The notes under the pieces were generated by a model. That model was not told the DNA's origin and did no database searches. It was given only the letters and a program-made list of their open reading frames with translations. This document shows positions 1 through 14,210 of a stretch of DNA of 64,000 nt, piece after piece. Each line of letters begins with the position of its first letter. Within the stretch, counting starts at the first letter, position 1. Position numbers and translations under genes: made by a program. The stretch comes from Akanthomyces muscarius (lineage: Eukaryota; Ascomycota; Sordariomycetes; Hypocreales; Cordycipitaceae), in assembly GCF_028009165.1 (NCBI RefSeq), contig NC_079244.1, positions 2,666,001 to 2,730,000 on the forward strand, written 5' to 3'.

Positions 1-723
<723 letters not shown>

Positions 724-1702
724 GATGAGGACTCCTCAGCTAAGCCGAGGCTGTGATGCGGCACTGCGGGTTGTCAGTGTTGGCTAGCTGGGGCGGGGCG
801 GGGACGGACTATTGAGTAAAACATGATGTTAATGATGAAATACAAAAATCATATGAATACCTATTTTAGCCCCCCTCGTATATCCGACTCTTCTATATGT
901 GAACATCGTTGCGAATGTATAGGTCCCCGCGTGAACACATGGTCTGGCCACTGCACTTCTGTATTTGTAGATGTAAATTCTTCGTATGGCTAGCCATCAA
1001 ACTTGGGACCCGACCGGAAGCGGTAAAAGTCCTCAGCCGTGGGCCTAGGAACCAGTGAAGCCCAATAAATATCAAAAGCCTTTCAAATGCCCCCTCCTAG
1101 TGGGATCATCTGTCCCTTTCGTCTGCTGCGCTGCTGTCCTGCGTCGACAATATACATGGAATCCCATGGGACCAAGGAGATTTCCCGAAAACAACAATAC
1201 AAAGGCAGAACAAGCAAAGCAAGCCAGTACACGGGACCACCAGAAAACGTTCGCGCCAACTTTTTCTTGGGACAAAAAAGGGTCGATTGATGCATTTTTA
1301 GCCGCCTCCTCCTCCCTCTGGTCGCTTCCCTTCCCGCCCTACCCCATCCACCTGTTGTTATAAGAACCAGAAAAACAAATAAACATTCATGGCCGTTTTC
1401 GCCTTTCTACTCCGCCATATCGCTCCCAGATTTTTCGCTCCTTTCCTCCTCAAAAGTACACAAGGTCAGTATAAAACAACAAAAATATCAACGCCGCCGT
1501 GTAAACATTTGAATGGGCCGCCACATTTGAAAGCATAAATGCCTTGTCCCATTCTGGGTATAAAAAAAGCACAAGAGGTTATTTCCCTTTCCATGCGAAA
1601 ACGCTCATGGTTGATTATGTGCTCCCGTTTCCTCCCCTCCTCCCCTCCTCTTGACCCTCGCTCACCTCTCGTTACTGCCATGCCCGCGAATGGCCGGCCT
1701 GA
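724..1702. other. Intergenic, tail-to-tail spacer
   Basis: This 979-bp spacer lies between the converging GAPDH gene and the minus-strand Ebp1-like gene. It holds both 3' UTRs and AT-rich runs compatible with polyadenylation signals (for example AATAAAT around 1064 and AAATAAAC around 1377). No open frame looks like a protein, and no RNA gene was recognised. Confidence 0.6.
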
Positions 1703-4037
1703 CTACCTCCCATAGTCGCGAGGGGTCAGGGTAGGGCGCCAGCTAACACCCTCCTCGGCGCACCACCGCTTCATCACACCAACCATCGTCTCGGTGATGT
1801 CGTCCATGGTCGACCAGGGCGAAAACTCGACTCGCAGACGAGGATTGTCCACGTGAGAATAGGCGTCGCGAATCTCGCGCAGCAACTGGTTGCGCGTTTG
1901 GCACGCCGCCTTGAACGGGTCGGGGCCGGACGCCAATGGTAAGTTGCACCTGATGACCTCGTCTGCAACAACCCACTGCAGAATTAGAAGCAGTGCAAAT
2001 GCCGGCCTGCCGTGCTGCGATTCCCTTTGGTTCTGAGCCGCGTGGCAATAAAACTTGGCGATTTGGAGCAAGGCATGCCAATTTTTGCCGTCAGGCTTCA
2101 TGTCGCGCCTGATCGAGCGCATATCCTGGGCCTGGAAGGATTGCATGTAAGTGAGGATGCTCTCAACACCAAGTATCATCCCGAGCTTGGGATCTCGGCT
2201 GGAGCGATCGTCACTGGATGACCGCGGCCGACTGTCCTGGCTGTTGGGCGCAGCACCGCGAAACAAAGGGTCGGCTTCATGCTTGAGCCGTGTTGCCAGT
2301 TCTCGCATGCGAGCTTCCTTCGTGCGGATCTCATTGTCGTCCGTCTTCCCCGAGGCAACGCCGTTTAGCCGCTTGTCGCCGGTTCCAGTTGAAGGCGTCC
2401 GGGTCATCGTTTCGCCGGGTGTGTTGGCAGTCGACTTATTCGAGTTAACACGAGACATGGCCGTTTGGCTCTTTCGCGGTGGCGTCGTAGGTCCACGACT
2501 GGTGCTTGGTATGTCGGAGGACCTTGACTTCTTCATCGTAACAGATTCAGGCTCAGGTGCGGCAACGGGACGCTTTCGAGCATGCTGTCGATCATCATCC
2601 GCAGAACGCTCCTGGTCTTGCCTACCAGAGTCATAATCGCGGTCGCGAATGGGTGGCGGGGCCATGAGCCGTCGAAACCACTTGCGGGACGTCTTGGGAA
2701 CCTTCAAGGTTACCATTAGACGACGCGGGCGTTTCTGAGGCACCTCATCCTGGCTCTCGTCCGTCGAGGAGCTCTTCTTGTGTTTGGATACAAATGCCCT
2801 CTTTTCCCTGGGTCGCTCATCTGGCTGGGGCGAACCCTGCTTTCTGCGTAGGAGGGCGGCTTCGACTATGGCTGGGAGCGTTGGTGACAGAAGTGGCGGC
2901 AGAGTCAACATGGGCCTGCGCTTCTTCTCCTCCACCGCGTGCTCTGGTTTCTTCGACCGCGGTGGCGTGCCACCAGATCTTCTTTTATCATGCTTCGATG
3001 GTGAATCGTCGTCGAAACCTGGACCTAGACGCAGTGGCGATAATAAAGGCGGAACCACAGACTTGTTGGGGCTTTCCTGTTTAGGCGTGTGCTTGCTTAG
3101 TGTACCAGAATGTGTTCCGTTTACCGAGTCACCGCGAGGACGACCTGCTGGGGACGCGCTCTTGCCCGGGGCTGAGCCAGCCTTGATGGAGCTCTTGCCA
3201 TTCAGCAGCGGAGAATCTCTGCTGCTAGGGCCGTGGAGTGACGAATCCCTCTTTCGAACAGGGTCGTCACGGTGGGATGGGCGATCATCCTTTGGTCGTG
3301 TGTTCTCGGGTCGACTCCGCTTTTGTGGTCTAGCATCGTCGTCGTGGTCTGCGACGCGCTTCTTGCTGCCAGGCGATGGTGGTCGGGGTGGTAGCGGGTA
3401 GTTCTTCAGCGGCGGTTTGGGTGGTAAGCTAGGTGGTGAGTTAGCTGATGTGCTTCGATGATAATAAAATTCGAGTTAAAAGAAGTCGCTACCTCATATC
3501 CGCAATGTAATCTTTGGGACGCGGCTTTCCGTCAGACTCCCTAGGACGATCCCTTCGCGCATCGCTAGGTCGCGCATCGAGTGATCTTCTGGATTCGGCA
3601 TTGTTGCGGGCATCAGAAAGCCGTGCCCCAGAGCCAGCCGGGGACGTCGATGCAGATGCGCCAGCGCGCTCAGTTTCTCGCAGCTTTGAGATGGACGGCT
3701 CCGAGGGTGACGTGGCGGCCGTCTTTTTGTTCTTGTAGTCGCTCAGCGACAGCTTCTTCTTTTCGCCGCCAGCCTTGGAAAGCGCGGTAACGTCTCGCGA
3801 GACAGGCTTGGGCGGTTCCTCGCGCATATCGTAGTCGGGGCGCGTGAGGAGGACGCCGCGATCGGCCTCGGCAAGCAAGGTCGAGTACTGGAGGCGTGTA
3901 CAGTGCCACTCCTCTGGGCGTAAATGGTCGTCGGGGCGGGGGCGGTATCGCCAGTCGGGGTGGTTGGATAGGTAGTAGGGTTTGTCGGGTAATGTGCGCT
4001 GCGTCAACAGCTCGACCGTCTTTGCCGCAGCTTCCAT
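1703..4037 (-). CDS. Nuclear Ser/Arg/Pro-rich protein, candidate Ell-binding (Ebp1/AFF4-like) elongation factor subunit
   Basis: Two-exon model encoding 756 residues: exon 1 4037-3493 and exon 2 3428-1703, with a 64-bp intron whose junction makes a Ser codon and keeps frame. The start ATG at 4037 has a good context. The frame stays open a little upstream but contains no earlier ATG. The protein has a short globular N-terminus with a LSLSDYKNKK segment, then a long charged, Pro/Ser-rich disordered middle with PPLLSPLRL and LPPLLSPTLP motifs. It ends in a compact helical domain of roughly 160 residues beginning near GMILGVESILTYMQ. From memory of the family, this architecture fits the fungal Ell-binding protein Ebp1, whose C-terminal domain resembles that of AFF4 in the super elongation complex. 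The gene itself is well supported. The functional call is tentative and needs a profile search. Confidence 0.75.
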
Positions 4038-5483
4038 TGCGCGAGGGCCCAATTCATTCCGGAGAGGCACGAGGAGAGTGCGTCAGGGCCCTGGGGGAGG
4101 ACGGGGCCGAAGTCTGCTCGGCCCCGAGGCAGGGTTGCTGACGGACACGAGACAAGACGATTGAATGAAGTTGATGGGCGAGGGCAATAGGAGATACGCG
4201 CAGATGGCGGGTTGCGACTGCCAGCACGCGGACGACGGCGACACGAGGCGTCGGGGCGTGGATGGGAGGCGGACCCTGTGTTTGTCGCGATGCGTCCGGG
4301 CAGGGTTGGCGAGGAGAGATGCGGCGCCGCAAGAAGTCGTGAGGCAGAGCGGCGGAAAAGAAGCAATGCCCAGAAGTGATGGCGCGGCGTTGAATGAGGC
4401 TACGGAGCCAGACGCGGCAAACAAGGCGTGATTCAGGGCACCTTGAAGATGGGGGGGCTGTCTCTCTCGTACCGCTGCTTCTGGGTGGGACGTTTGTTGC
4501 AGCGCGGCCAGTAGTAGCGGTAGGGTGCAGCAGGATTGGCTGGGCGGAGAAACTGCGCGCGGCTGACAATGGACCCAGCGAGGTGAGTGTCGTATCTATT
4601 TTATCAACCCAAGGCTGTCTAGTACTATGGCATGATGCAGACGAAAAGCACTCGCGATAGCGGCGGGAGCGATGATGATATATATATATTTGCTTTGGTG
4701 CAGCACAAAGAAATTCAAAGACGAAAGGGATGGCAAAGCCTCGAGGACGAGCAAGCGTGGGAAGGGCTCGATGTACCCTTTGGCTGCGTCAGCCAGCCAT
4801 GTGGTACATGTGGCACAAGGGCGGAGCAGTGCAACTCCATTGGTGCAAACACACCAAGGCGCTGCGGGCGTAGCCAGCCATTGGTTGGTTCGTGACTCCC
4901 TTTAGCGCACAGCCTGCCTCTGCTCGTCATCCATAGGCATGCTATTTGTTCGTACAGATTTCGTGCTACCATGTTCAATTTCCTTGCTTCCTTCGTTATA
5001 GAAAGTGCGAAAATCATCATAAAATGTCTTGATTTAACTGCGCCAGCCCATATACGTAGGTACTTACCCTAAAGGCCGAGAAGTAATCTGTACCACTGTC
5101 ACCATTAATTGGGCCACTAAATCTACCTAAATAAGGTACCTAGGTAGACGGGAAGCCCGCTGTGGGGTCCGCATTACAGTGGGTGTCCCAAGTTTGACCA
5201 TCTCGTTGATCCTTTCAACCTCGTTCCATGGTCACCTGCAGCATACATCAGGCGCATTCTCAACAACCTCTGCCCAAATCTGCGTTGATTCGATTTCTCA
5301 CATGAATTTCAAAATCTGCTTGGGGCCCTTTCTGCATAACGCTGCACGAGCCACACGGATTTCGCATCTCCGCCCGTTTGTGGTCGCCCAGGCGCTCCGT
5401 GTCTGAGTCAAGCCTCTCGTACCATCACGAAAACACACACTTTCAACGGCGGCATAGTTCTTTATTCCCTGATTCAGCGATCA
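4038..5483. other. Intergenic, upstream region of the Ebp1-like gene
   Basis: About 1.4 kb separates the Ebp1-like start from the 3' end of the F-box-like gene. Open frames here are short and of random composition. A short (AT)n run lies near 4678-4690. It probably contains the promoter and 5' leader of the Ebp1-like gene. No other feature recognised. Confidence 0.5.
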
Positions 5484-6614
5484 CTAACCATCGTCATCGC
5501 CATCATCATCATCTTCATCGTAATAGTACTCTCCAAAAACACTGCTTCTAAGCTTTCTGGACGCTACCCTCATTTTGTCTGTGGCATCCGCCCATTCTCC
5601 ATGGTCGAGGCTCTGCCATTGCTTTTCCGATACAATGTCGAACTCGTGACCTGCCCACTCAGCCTCTCCAGGGATTTGGTCATGTTCACGGTCGGGCTTT
5701 GGAAATAGCGTCATGAAGAAAAGCCCGGTATCCAACGACAGCCATGGAGCGGATACGACGGTGGCTACAAGAGCTCGACTGTTGGCTCCTTGGCCAGCAA
5801 ACTTGGCGTCATCAATATCTGCAACTCCGAAGGTATCTGTAATACCCACTTCTGAGATATCCCGTGCGGATTCGTCTGGCTCTAGCGAGGCTTCTAGCCG
5901 CACGTACTCCTTGGCTCGGAGGTTGCGCAGGAACCACTTCTGGCCCGGCTCACCGATGCCCTGCTCTTGTGCGACGTGCCGCAAGTCGCTCTCGAGTCGT
6001 TGCAGCGTAGCGACGCCAAGTCCATGGTTCTTGATAGAATCCAGTGTATTCTTCCAGCTGTGCACCACTCCGTCTTCCAAAATCCGGCCACCCCAAGATA
6101 CTACTCCTACGAGCCATTCTCTGGCCGGCAGTCGCCTTGATCCAGCCTCCGCTAATCTGCTTTTCAGGTCATTGACCTCGGGAAATAGCTCGGGCACCCT
6201 CGTAGGAAAGCGACGCAGATAGTTTCCGATACTGAACAGCGGCGTGCCGCTGAGGACTCCCACATCGCTTCTCTTTGCGCAATTGCGTAGAAAGTGCTGC
6301 CAGAGGAACGCCGAGGACAGTCCCAGTGCTAGCATATCTCGGCATTCCAGACCCTCGTCGGAGAATATGAGACCCAACAGCTCGCTGGGCAGGCGTTCCA
6401 ATGGAGAGTGTGTCACGGCATTTTGGGCATGTGCCCTAGAAATGGCCACAGAATCGCCGCTGCTTGAACGTAGTAACGACCTAGACTGGAGCAAGTCAAA
6501 CAAGTAGAACCTGTCAAGATATTGAAGATTTCGGATGCATTTTTGTAGTTTTGGTGCCAGTATGTAAAACCTCTGCGGAGACCGCTCGGTTTGATCGACA
6601 CCTGGTGGGCACAT
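5484..6614 (-). CDS. F-box-like domain protein
   Basis: Intronless gene encoding 376 residues from ATG 6614 to TAG 5484. Residues about 71-108 read as an F-box (a PLERLPSELLGLIF core followed by a second helix with LALGLSSAFLWQHF), which in the family binds Skp1 to build SCF ubiquitin ligases. The remainder shows no repeat (LRR, WD40 or Kelch) that would define a substrate-binding domain. Downstream segments contain several WLVGVVSWGG-like and APWLSLDTG-like hydrophobic stretches typical of fungal F-box proteins of unknown target. The C-terminus is very acidic, with a run of Asp residues. Substrate and pathway cannot be told from the sequence. The neighbours are unrelated. Confidence 0.78.
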   Translation of the reverse strand: MCPPGVDQTERSPQRFYILAPKLQKCIRNLQYLDRFYLFDLLQSRSLLRSSSGDSVAISRAHAQNAVTHSPLERLPSELLGLIFSDEGLECRDMLALGLSSAFLWQHFLRNCAKRSDVGVLSGTPLFSIGNYLRRFPTRVPELFPEVNDLKSRLAEAGSRRLPAREWLVGVVSWGGRILEDGVVHSWKNTLDSIKNHGLGVATLQRLESDLRHVAQEQGIGEPGQKWFLRNLRAKEYVRLEASLEPDESARDISEVGITDTFGVADIDDAKFAGQGANSRALVATVVSAPWLSLDTGLFFMTLFPKPDREHDQIPGEAEWAGHEFDIVSEKQWQSLDHGEWADATDKMRVASRKLRSSVFGEYYYDEDDDDGDDDG

Positions 6615-9072
6615 TTTGAATGATTATGTTGGCAATATCAGATGTCGATTCATGGGGCAAGCCATGACTTTATATTTTTAAACTAGTCATCTGCCAGGCG
6701 GTGCGAACCATCTGCCTAAAGCCCAAACACTAGCCGGCCTTTTCCAAAACAGGCAGCCTTGCGCCCGGCACTATATACCCCCATTCTGATGACTGGAAAG
6801 TCAAATCCTAACAACGAGGAAGGAAATACAGTACTGCCCAGAGTTGTGTATCACGTGTTGTAGTGGCTACTTCACCGGTAAGTAGTGACAATGTACTTAG
6901 TGAATGCGTGTGGTTGACTGACTGCCTTGTCTGTCGTGAAACAAAGCTGACGCTAAGCAGCCCCAAGCAACCTTCAGACGAATTGAGCTGAGATGTTCCT
7001 TGGGTTGTCAATATATGGTGATTTCCCAATTCTTTTTTCCCTCTTTCCATCTTTTCGTCTTTTCTCATTTCTGTTGTTAGCTCTTCGTTCTGTTACAAGT
7101 GCCAACTAGGAGTCGATTGCATTGCTTTGATATTTTTTTGGGTTACCCGCAACAACGTCTTGCAAGACCAAACCCATGCATAGGGCTGGCAGGGGCCTGG
7201 CCGGGCTAAGCTAATAAATAGGTGAGCTGCGGGAAGCCGACACACGCGTCGCGGTCTGGACAGAAGCCGCTAGAATTCTCAGCACGGATCAGAGTTCCGG
7301 GCAGTGTACCGGTGAATCATGACAAGCAAGGGCCACGCAGCAGGGCTACTTACATGGTTAAAAGGTGGCTTGAGTGGCTTCTGGCGTGGATTCGCGCCAG
7401 CGTATTAATTATCGTGACTTGCGTGACAAGTCTGCATGGAGATCCACTGCGTCGACGTGTTAATGTCCGCCCGGAACAGGGTTTGAGGGCCCGCAGACTT
7501 GTGGTTTTATTGCCGCGATCAGTGAAACTGGATTAAGTCGCCCGTCCGTCCCCGCTCGCCTGTTCTCGGCCAACCGACAGACTGGCAATGGTCGGCTGCG
7601 CGCAAAGGGACCTTTTGCTCGTGATTATTAGCCAGTGTTGGGAGGAGGCGATGTGGGCTCTCTGCCAGAAGCACGACGGCGGGGATGCGACAGCGACAGA
7701 CAGCCCAACGCTGCCCACCCACCCCTCCAGACACCAGGCACACCAAGACACACAGAAAGCAGGTTGACTGCCGTCTGCCCATGTGCCAGGACATGCGCGC
7801 ATAAGGGGTCGATACAGCCTCTCTGCAGCCACTTGCCAGCACTGACTCTTGTACCTACTGGTATGAGCGAGTGAGAGCAAGTCAGAGCAGGATTTCTGCC
7901 TGCAGCGTGCATCTGAAGTGTGCAGTGTGCAGGTCAGTCTGTAGTCTGCAATCTGCACTCTGGTGCACGTCGAGTCCGCGAGCACAGGCGATCGGCCCGG
8001 GAGGACGCTAACAGCAGGCCAGCAGTGGACCACCCGCACCCCTGACACCTTATTAGGTAGGCTACCACTAACTACCACCTAGGGTGCTAATATCCTGACA
8101 ATGAACACAAGGTCATTAGAAGTTCCGCCTAGGCAAGAAAAAATAAAAGGGGATTAGAAGAAGAAAAAAAGGGGGACGGAAAGAATACCTAGACACACAA
8201 TAGCCTCCCTTGTTGGGAATATCATCTCCAACACTCTCGTTTCTCTCAAGTCACACATCACCCACCCGCAATGTCCTCCACACCACCTCTTGAAGAAACC
8301 CTGGCGCCAGTCACCTCTAGCGTACTACGGTAGCGGGTCCAAGGCCCATCCGCTGTCGCCCGTTGGCGCTCCGAGATTAATTGGCACAGTACAACCCATT
8401 AGCTCGCTGCATGATGTTGGCCGGGGCTGCTGCACGTTGAGAAAAAAATGTTTGTATCCCCTGCTTTCGCACTCGCAGCAATCCAGCTGCTCTTTTCTTT
8501 TCTTTTCTCTTCTTCACACTTCTCTCTTATTTCTCCCTGCCTATTTGTGCGGTGACACAGAATCTAGGCAATCGTCGCCGGCTGGCGGAAAGCCGCACCA
8601 TACCTGCCACCTGCCTACTGCCACCTGCCAGCTGTCAGCGCCGTTTGCTCGCGGCACGCCAGCGCCACTCCGCCCGCCATTGCAAACGCTGGTTGCCAAA
8701 GTTCACTTCAGCACCAAAACAAAACATAACAAAAACAGGAAAAGAACAGCTATTGATTCAAAGGATCGAGTCGCTGATTCCACAACCTTCAAATAACACT
8801 ATCTTGTCCTTGAAATACTCTTCCCTCTTAGACATTGTTCTCTTGCCTCTCGCTTCTTGGCCCCTGCCGCACTACAGTTATTTCGCATCACACAAGACGC
8901 CTTCGATTTTCACGCCACATGGGTAACGTGGTGCACACTTAACGTACTGAGAGCCTTTCACGAAGTTGTTCAATCCTTGTACAACGTGCCCTCCGGTCGC
9001 CTTTCCCGCCTTCTCTCCAGACATCGTCTGCTCTCACAGCCGTGCCACCGTTATACAACGATTGGCTTTGCC
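6615..9072. other. Intergenic, 2.5 kb between divergent genes
   Basis: This is the shared upstream region of the F-box-like gene (minus) and the coiled-coil gene (plus). It includes CTGCA/GTGCA-rich imperfect repeats around 7905-7970. A long pyrimidine-rich stretch around 8490-8540 resembles the promoter/leader tracts seen before other genes here. Open frames of up to about 180 codons exist but have random composition, with many Cys, His and Trp, and no conserved motif. No gene is supported. Confidence 0.5.
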
Positions 9073-11233
9073 ATGGTGTATGACAGAGGTCGCCCTTTCC
9101 GTGACCCCCACGAGGGTGCTCGATATGGATCCAGCGGCTCTCCGCGTTCCCGCTATGCATCGGATGCAGTAAACTACACGCAAAAGCCAGGACCTGCCCG
9201 GCCTCATGCTGTCCAATCCTCTGATGGTAAGCCCTTAGCTTACGCATCGAAACCTGGGCCCATATTCTAATATTACAATAGCATTTCTCGCCGATGACAA
9301 CGTGCCAGGCATGAAGCAGCTCGTCGAAATGATATCGGATCGCGTTTTTTGGTATATACAGCGTGACAATGCCGACAAGAAGTGCAAAAAGTTGCGCCAA
9401 GATGTGAAGCGCTGCCACAATGGAGACTTTTCCAGCGCTGCCGATCTGCTCGACGTTCATTCAAAAGCTGCCGATTTGGAAAAGGCCAAATTCTCCCAAC
9501 GCATGACGGCCATTGACGATAAGCTAGTGGATGCCATGAGCGCCTGGTGTTCAAAGATGGAAACGGCTGCACAATCCATCAACGCAAATAACCGCCATGA
9601 TCTTACACCACCTCCCAGCGAGACATCTTCGGATATTAATCTTAGTATTGAGGAGAAGATGTGTCACATGCGCGAGACTGTTGAGGCTTCGATGCGGAAA
9701 CAAATCACAGAACAGGTCCAGAAGCTGCAGTGTGCGACCAAGGAAGTTGATGAGGCACGCACAACCGCTCTACAGAGTCATACCATGCGAGAGTCTGAGA
9801 AGCTCTCCCAGCTGCGTGATAGCCTGGAAGCCTCGCTGCGGAATCGAGTGACAGAGGAGTCGCAGAAGCTGCAGTGTGAGGTTAAGGAAGTAGACAAGTC
9901 ACGCACAACCGCTCTGCAGAGTCATACCATGCGAGAGTCTCAGAAGCTCTCCCAGCTGCGTGATAGTCTGGAAGTCTCGCTGCGGAATCGAATGACAGAA
10001 GAGTCGCAGAAGCTGCAGTGCGAGATTAAGGATGCCTTCGAATCACGCACAGCCACGATACAGAATCATGCCATGCAAGAATCTCAGAAGCTGGCCCAGA
10101 TGCGGTCAAACCTGGAAACAGTCATCAGGAAGCAGAGCGCAGAAGAGTCCCAGAAGCTGCAATCCAGAATCAAAGATCAGTATGAGGTGCAGATAGCCAC
10201 ATTGAAACAGGATCTTGCTCAAGAAAAGGAAGTCGCAAAAAACTTGCAAGACACTCTATCCCAAGAAAAAGAAGTTTCAAAATTCTTACAAGCCGAGCTG
10301 AAGAGTACGAACGCTAGACTGGTGGCTTTGGAGACCAAGATCGAGGACCAGATCAAGATTTCATCTCAGTCAGATCGGGTCATCAAGCAGGAGGCCTTTA
10401 CAGACTTGGAGTCGAGGCTAGCCAAAGTTGAAGCATGGCAGATGGTCTCGAATAAGTCAAAGAATAAGGATCCAGTCATGGATCAGAAGACCGACATGAC
10501 CATTGGCAGTGTTCAAACTCAAAGGATGGATTCCATAACAGCACAAAGCCTTTATCTTGAGCTGGAAACGGAGTTGCAGGACAAAATGACACACTTTCTC
10601 TGGCAGAGCGGCGATAGAATCGTACCGGATGAGAGGGTTCTGCGCCTTGTGCAACCGCATATTTCAGCCGTGGAAGGCAATCTGCAAAGCGAATTCAGGC
10701 GCATAGCCGACAGCTTCGGAAAGATGATTGACAAAGAAAGAGAGATGTCTGAGAGCTTGCGTGTGCAGGTTGAAGCTGCTACGCAATCGGCGACAGCATC
10801 CGCTCAGGCCATCGGAGACATGAGAACAGAGCTTTCGGCTTTACAAACTACAAGCGATGCTAACCGCCAGACTGACGCGGCATCAGTCAAAAACCAGCAA
10901 GACCAGATGCAGAATCTTACGGCTTCACTGGCAGCCGCGAAGAGAGAAATCGAATCGGCAAAGAGCGAGCTGCAGAAGTCACTGGATTCACTGTGGCTGC
11001 GATCGACCAACATGCATGCATGGCAGGAGAATTTCTCCACTCCGCAACTCTTTGATGCCATTGTTCAACACTTGAACATTTATTTCGTACCAGAACATTT
11101 GTCCAGCTTGACAAGTTTAAAAGCAAGGGTGACGAGCCTTGAAGGTCATCTCCATCTAGGAGATGACAGCAACAAAAAAAGAAAACTCACGGAGCATAGC
11201 CCGTTTCCATCCCCATCTCTTATTAGGAGATGA
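9073..11233 (+). CDS. Coiled-coil protein with four tandem 48-residue repeats
   Basis: Two-exon gene encoding 701 residues: exon 1 9073-9226 and exon 2 9282-11233, with a 55-bp intron splitting an Ala codon. The N-terminus is short and basic/polar (Tyr, Arg, Pro, Gly). From about residue 75 to 640 the protein is almost entirely heptad-like, with Leu, Ala, Glu, Gln and Lys, predicting a long coiled coil. Four 48-residue repeats occupy 9659-10234. A unit runs from LSQLRDSLEASLRNR to SHTMRESQK. The C-terminal tail carries a KKRK cluster that could be a nuclear localisation signal. No enzymatic motif is present, so a structural or scaffold role is the most I can infer. The family is not recognised by name. 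Confidence 0.85.
9659..10234 (+). repeat. Four tandem 144-bp coding repeats
   Basis: Copies lie at 9659-9802, 9803-9946, 9947-10090 and 10091-10234, in frame within the coiled-coil gene. Copy 2 shares a near-identical 3' part with copy 1 and a near-identical 5' part with copy 3. Copy 4 is the most diverged. This mosaic pattern suggests unequal crossing-over or gene conversion, and copy number may vary between strains. Confidence 0.9.
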
Positions 11234-11844
11234 TGATGGTGGAAGCCATGCGATTTGCGGCCGATTTTGAGCCTGCTTCACCAGTACTGTTAATTGCTTC
11301 ACTCTTTCATTTTTGCTTTGGCTTGACTTTTACTTGGCCGTTTTGCAGGGTTCGGACATCGGAAGCGGGCGTTTGCACCAATTGGCCAAGCAGCGCGCAG
11401 ACAGCTATCGAGAATCCTCAATTAGTGTAGATATACCAGCATGTGCGCGATGGCTATTTGGCGTCATTGGAGAACCAAAGGAGAATCATTTTAGTATCTT
11501 AATCTACCCTTGTTCCTCTTGAAAGTCCATTGTGCGGGCGGTGCGGTGGCGCACCCAGAGGCCAGCCTGGCCAGTGCTCCTTCGCAGCTGCCTGATTATG
11601 GGACACTCGGCAGCCTAACTCATTGCACCCCAGAGCATTTACTATATAAAGCGTAGATGTCTTTCATCTTTTGTCATTCCTACCAAGTCAAATTCTAACA
11701 GCTGCTCAACAACATTACCCAAGCTACCCACGGCCAGTAAGTAGTATCGCTTCGAGTGTTAAGCTCGTTCCATCATGGACGGTGACAAAAGCAGACACCC
11801 AACAAGGTAGAACACGTTCACTGAAATGTATATTTGAGAACAGA
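11234..11844. promoter_or_regulatory. Promoter and leader of the small secreted protein gene
   Basis: This 611-bp spacer contains a clear TATA box (TATATAAA, 11643-11650) about 195 bp before the start codon, followed by a typical CA-rich fungal leader around 11680-11730. A GTAAGT donor-like site near 11737 could mark an intron in the 5' UTR. Nothing else recognised. Confidence 0.55.
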
Positions 11845-12105
11845 ATGAAGCTGCCTGCGGTGATGATTGCTGGCCTTACCGCCTCCGCCATGGCGGCCCA
11901 GCAGGTGGACGAGGAAGTCAACCCCGTCAAGATCTGTGGCCGGCTCGGCGTGATGAAGGTTAATCCGGATAACCTCCCCGAGGGTGTCCGCATGGAGGAC
12001 GTCAGAATGTGTGCAGGCCATCCAAATGGATATGACAACTATTATGGCTGGGGCGATTACCTGCCTCGCTGGTTCCCGGGTCCCCCGACCTTTGGATACG
12101 CGTAA
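11845..12105 (+). CDS. Small secreted protein
   Basis: Single-exon gene for 86 residues. The ATG at 11845 is chosen because it is followed at once by a signal peptide (MKLPAVMIAGLTASAMA, likely cut before or after AQQ). An earlier in-frame start would bury this signal inside a non-conserved extension. The mature peptide of about 68 residues has two Cys, in KICGRLG and VRMCAGHP contexts. The tail is rich in Tyr, Trp, Gly and Pro. Small two-cysteine secreted peptides of this kind are common in hypocrealean fungi and are mostly uncharacterised. A strong TATA box upstream suggests regulated expression. A role in host or microbial interaction is possible but is only inference. Confidence 0.75.
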   Translation: MKLPAVMIAGLTASAMAAQQVDEEVNPVKICGRLGVMKVNPDNLPEGVRMEDVRMCAGHPNGYDNYYGWGDYLPRWFPGPPTFGYA

Positions 12106-12616
12106 CCACCTGCGTGCTTTCGGGGTCCGCTCTGGGTGGCCCGCTCAAGATGATGGCCTGGCCGTTCCCAATTCTCATTTTCATTTCTGTCCCTTTGAAG
12201 TGAGATCTTGATAGTCTTTTTTGTTTACATTGGTTTGGTGTGATCCAAGTGTTGATGAGCGTGAGTGAACGCTAATAATTGAACCAGAGCTATAGCAAAC
12301 ACGGCAAATTCAAGAATCAATATGTATTGTGAAAGTGAGGTGCAAGTACGCCGAGTCGAGGTGTAAGCACGCTCCGTGGTGTTGGTGGCACGGCGGGTTT
12401 TCTGTAGCCTTATTAAACAATGAACGCTGCGCTAGGACGAAACGGACACAGCCACATCCGCCACCAGCCACACACTAGCCACAATGAAGCTTCGCAGCGA
12501 GCCACTGCCTTTTTCCAAAGGGCACCGCGAGCACGGGCGGCCGTTCGCAACTCTCTCACTACTCCCCCCCAACAGACAAACATTCTTGCCGGTTCACGTG
12601 CGCCAAAACCAACAAG
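12106..12616. other. Intergenic, between the secreted-protein gene and RVB2
   Basis: This 511-bp spacer holds the 3' UTR of the secreted-protein gene and the RVB2 promoter. A stretch around 12460-12600 is rich in CA and CC dinucleotides, as is usual upstream of fungal housekeeping starts. No further feature seen. Confidence 0.5.

Positions 12617-14210
<1,594 letters not shown>

Noticed and set aside
2778..3401. 207-codon plus-strand frame opposite the Ebp1-like gene
   Set aside because: It is a shadow of the Ser/Pro/Arg-rich disordered region on the minus strand, with no motif of its own.
7533..8078. 181-codon minus-strand frame in the 6.6-9.1 kb spacer
   Set aside because: Product is Cys/Trp/Ser-rich and random-looking. 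Part of it comes from simple CTGCA repeats.
11671..11844. Longer N-terminus for the small secreted protein
   Set aside because: It would place the signal peptide internally. The added residues look like leader sequence following the TATA box.
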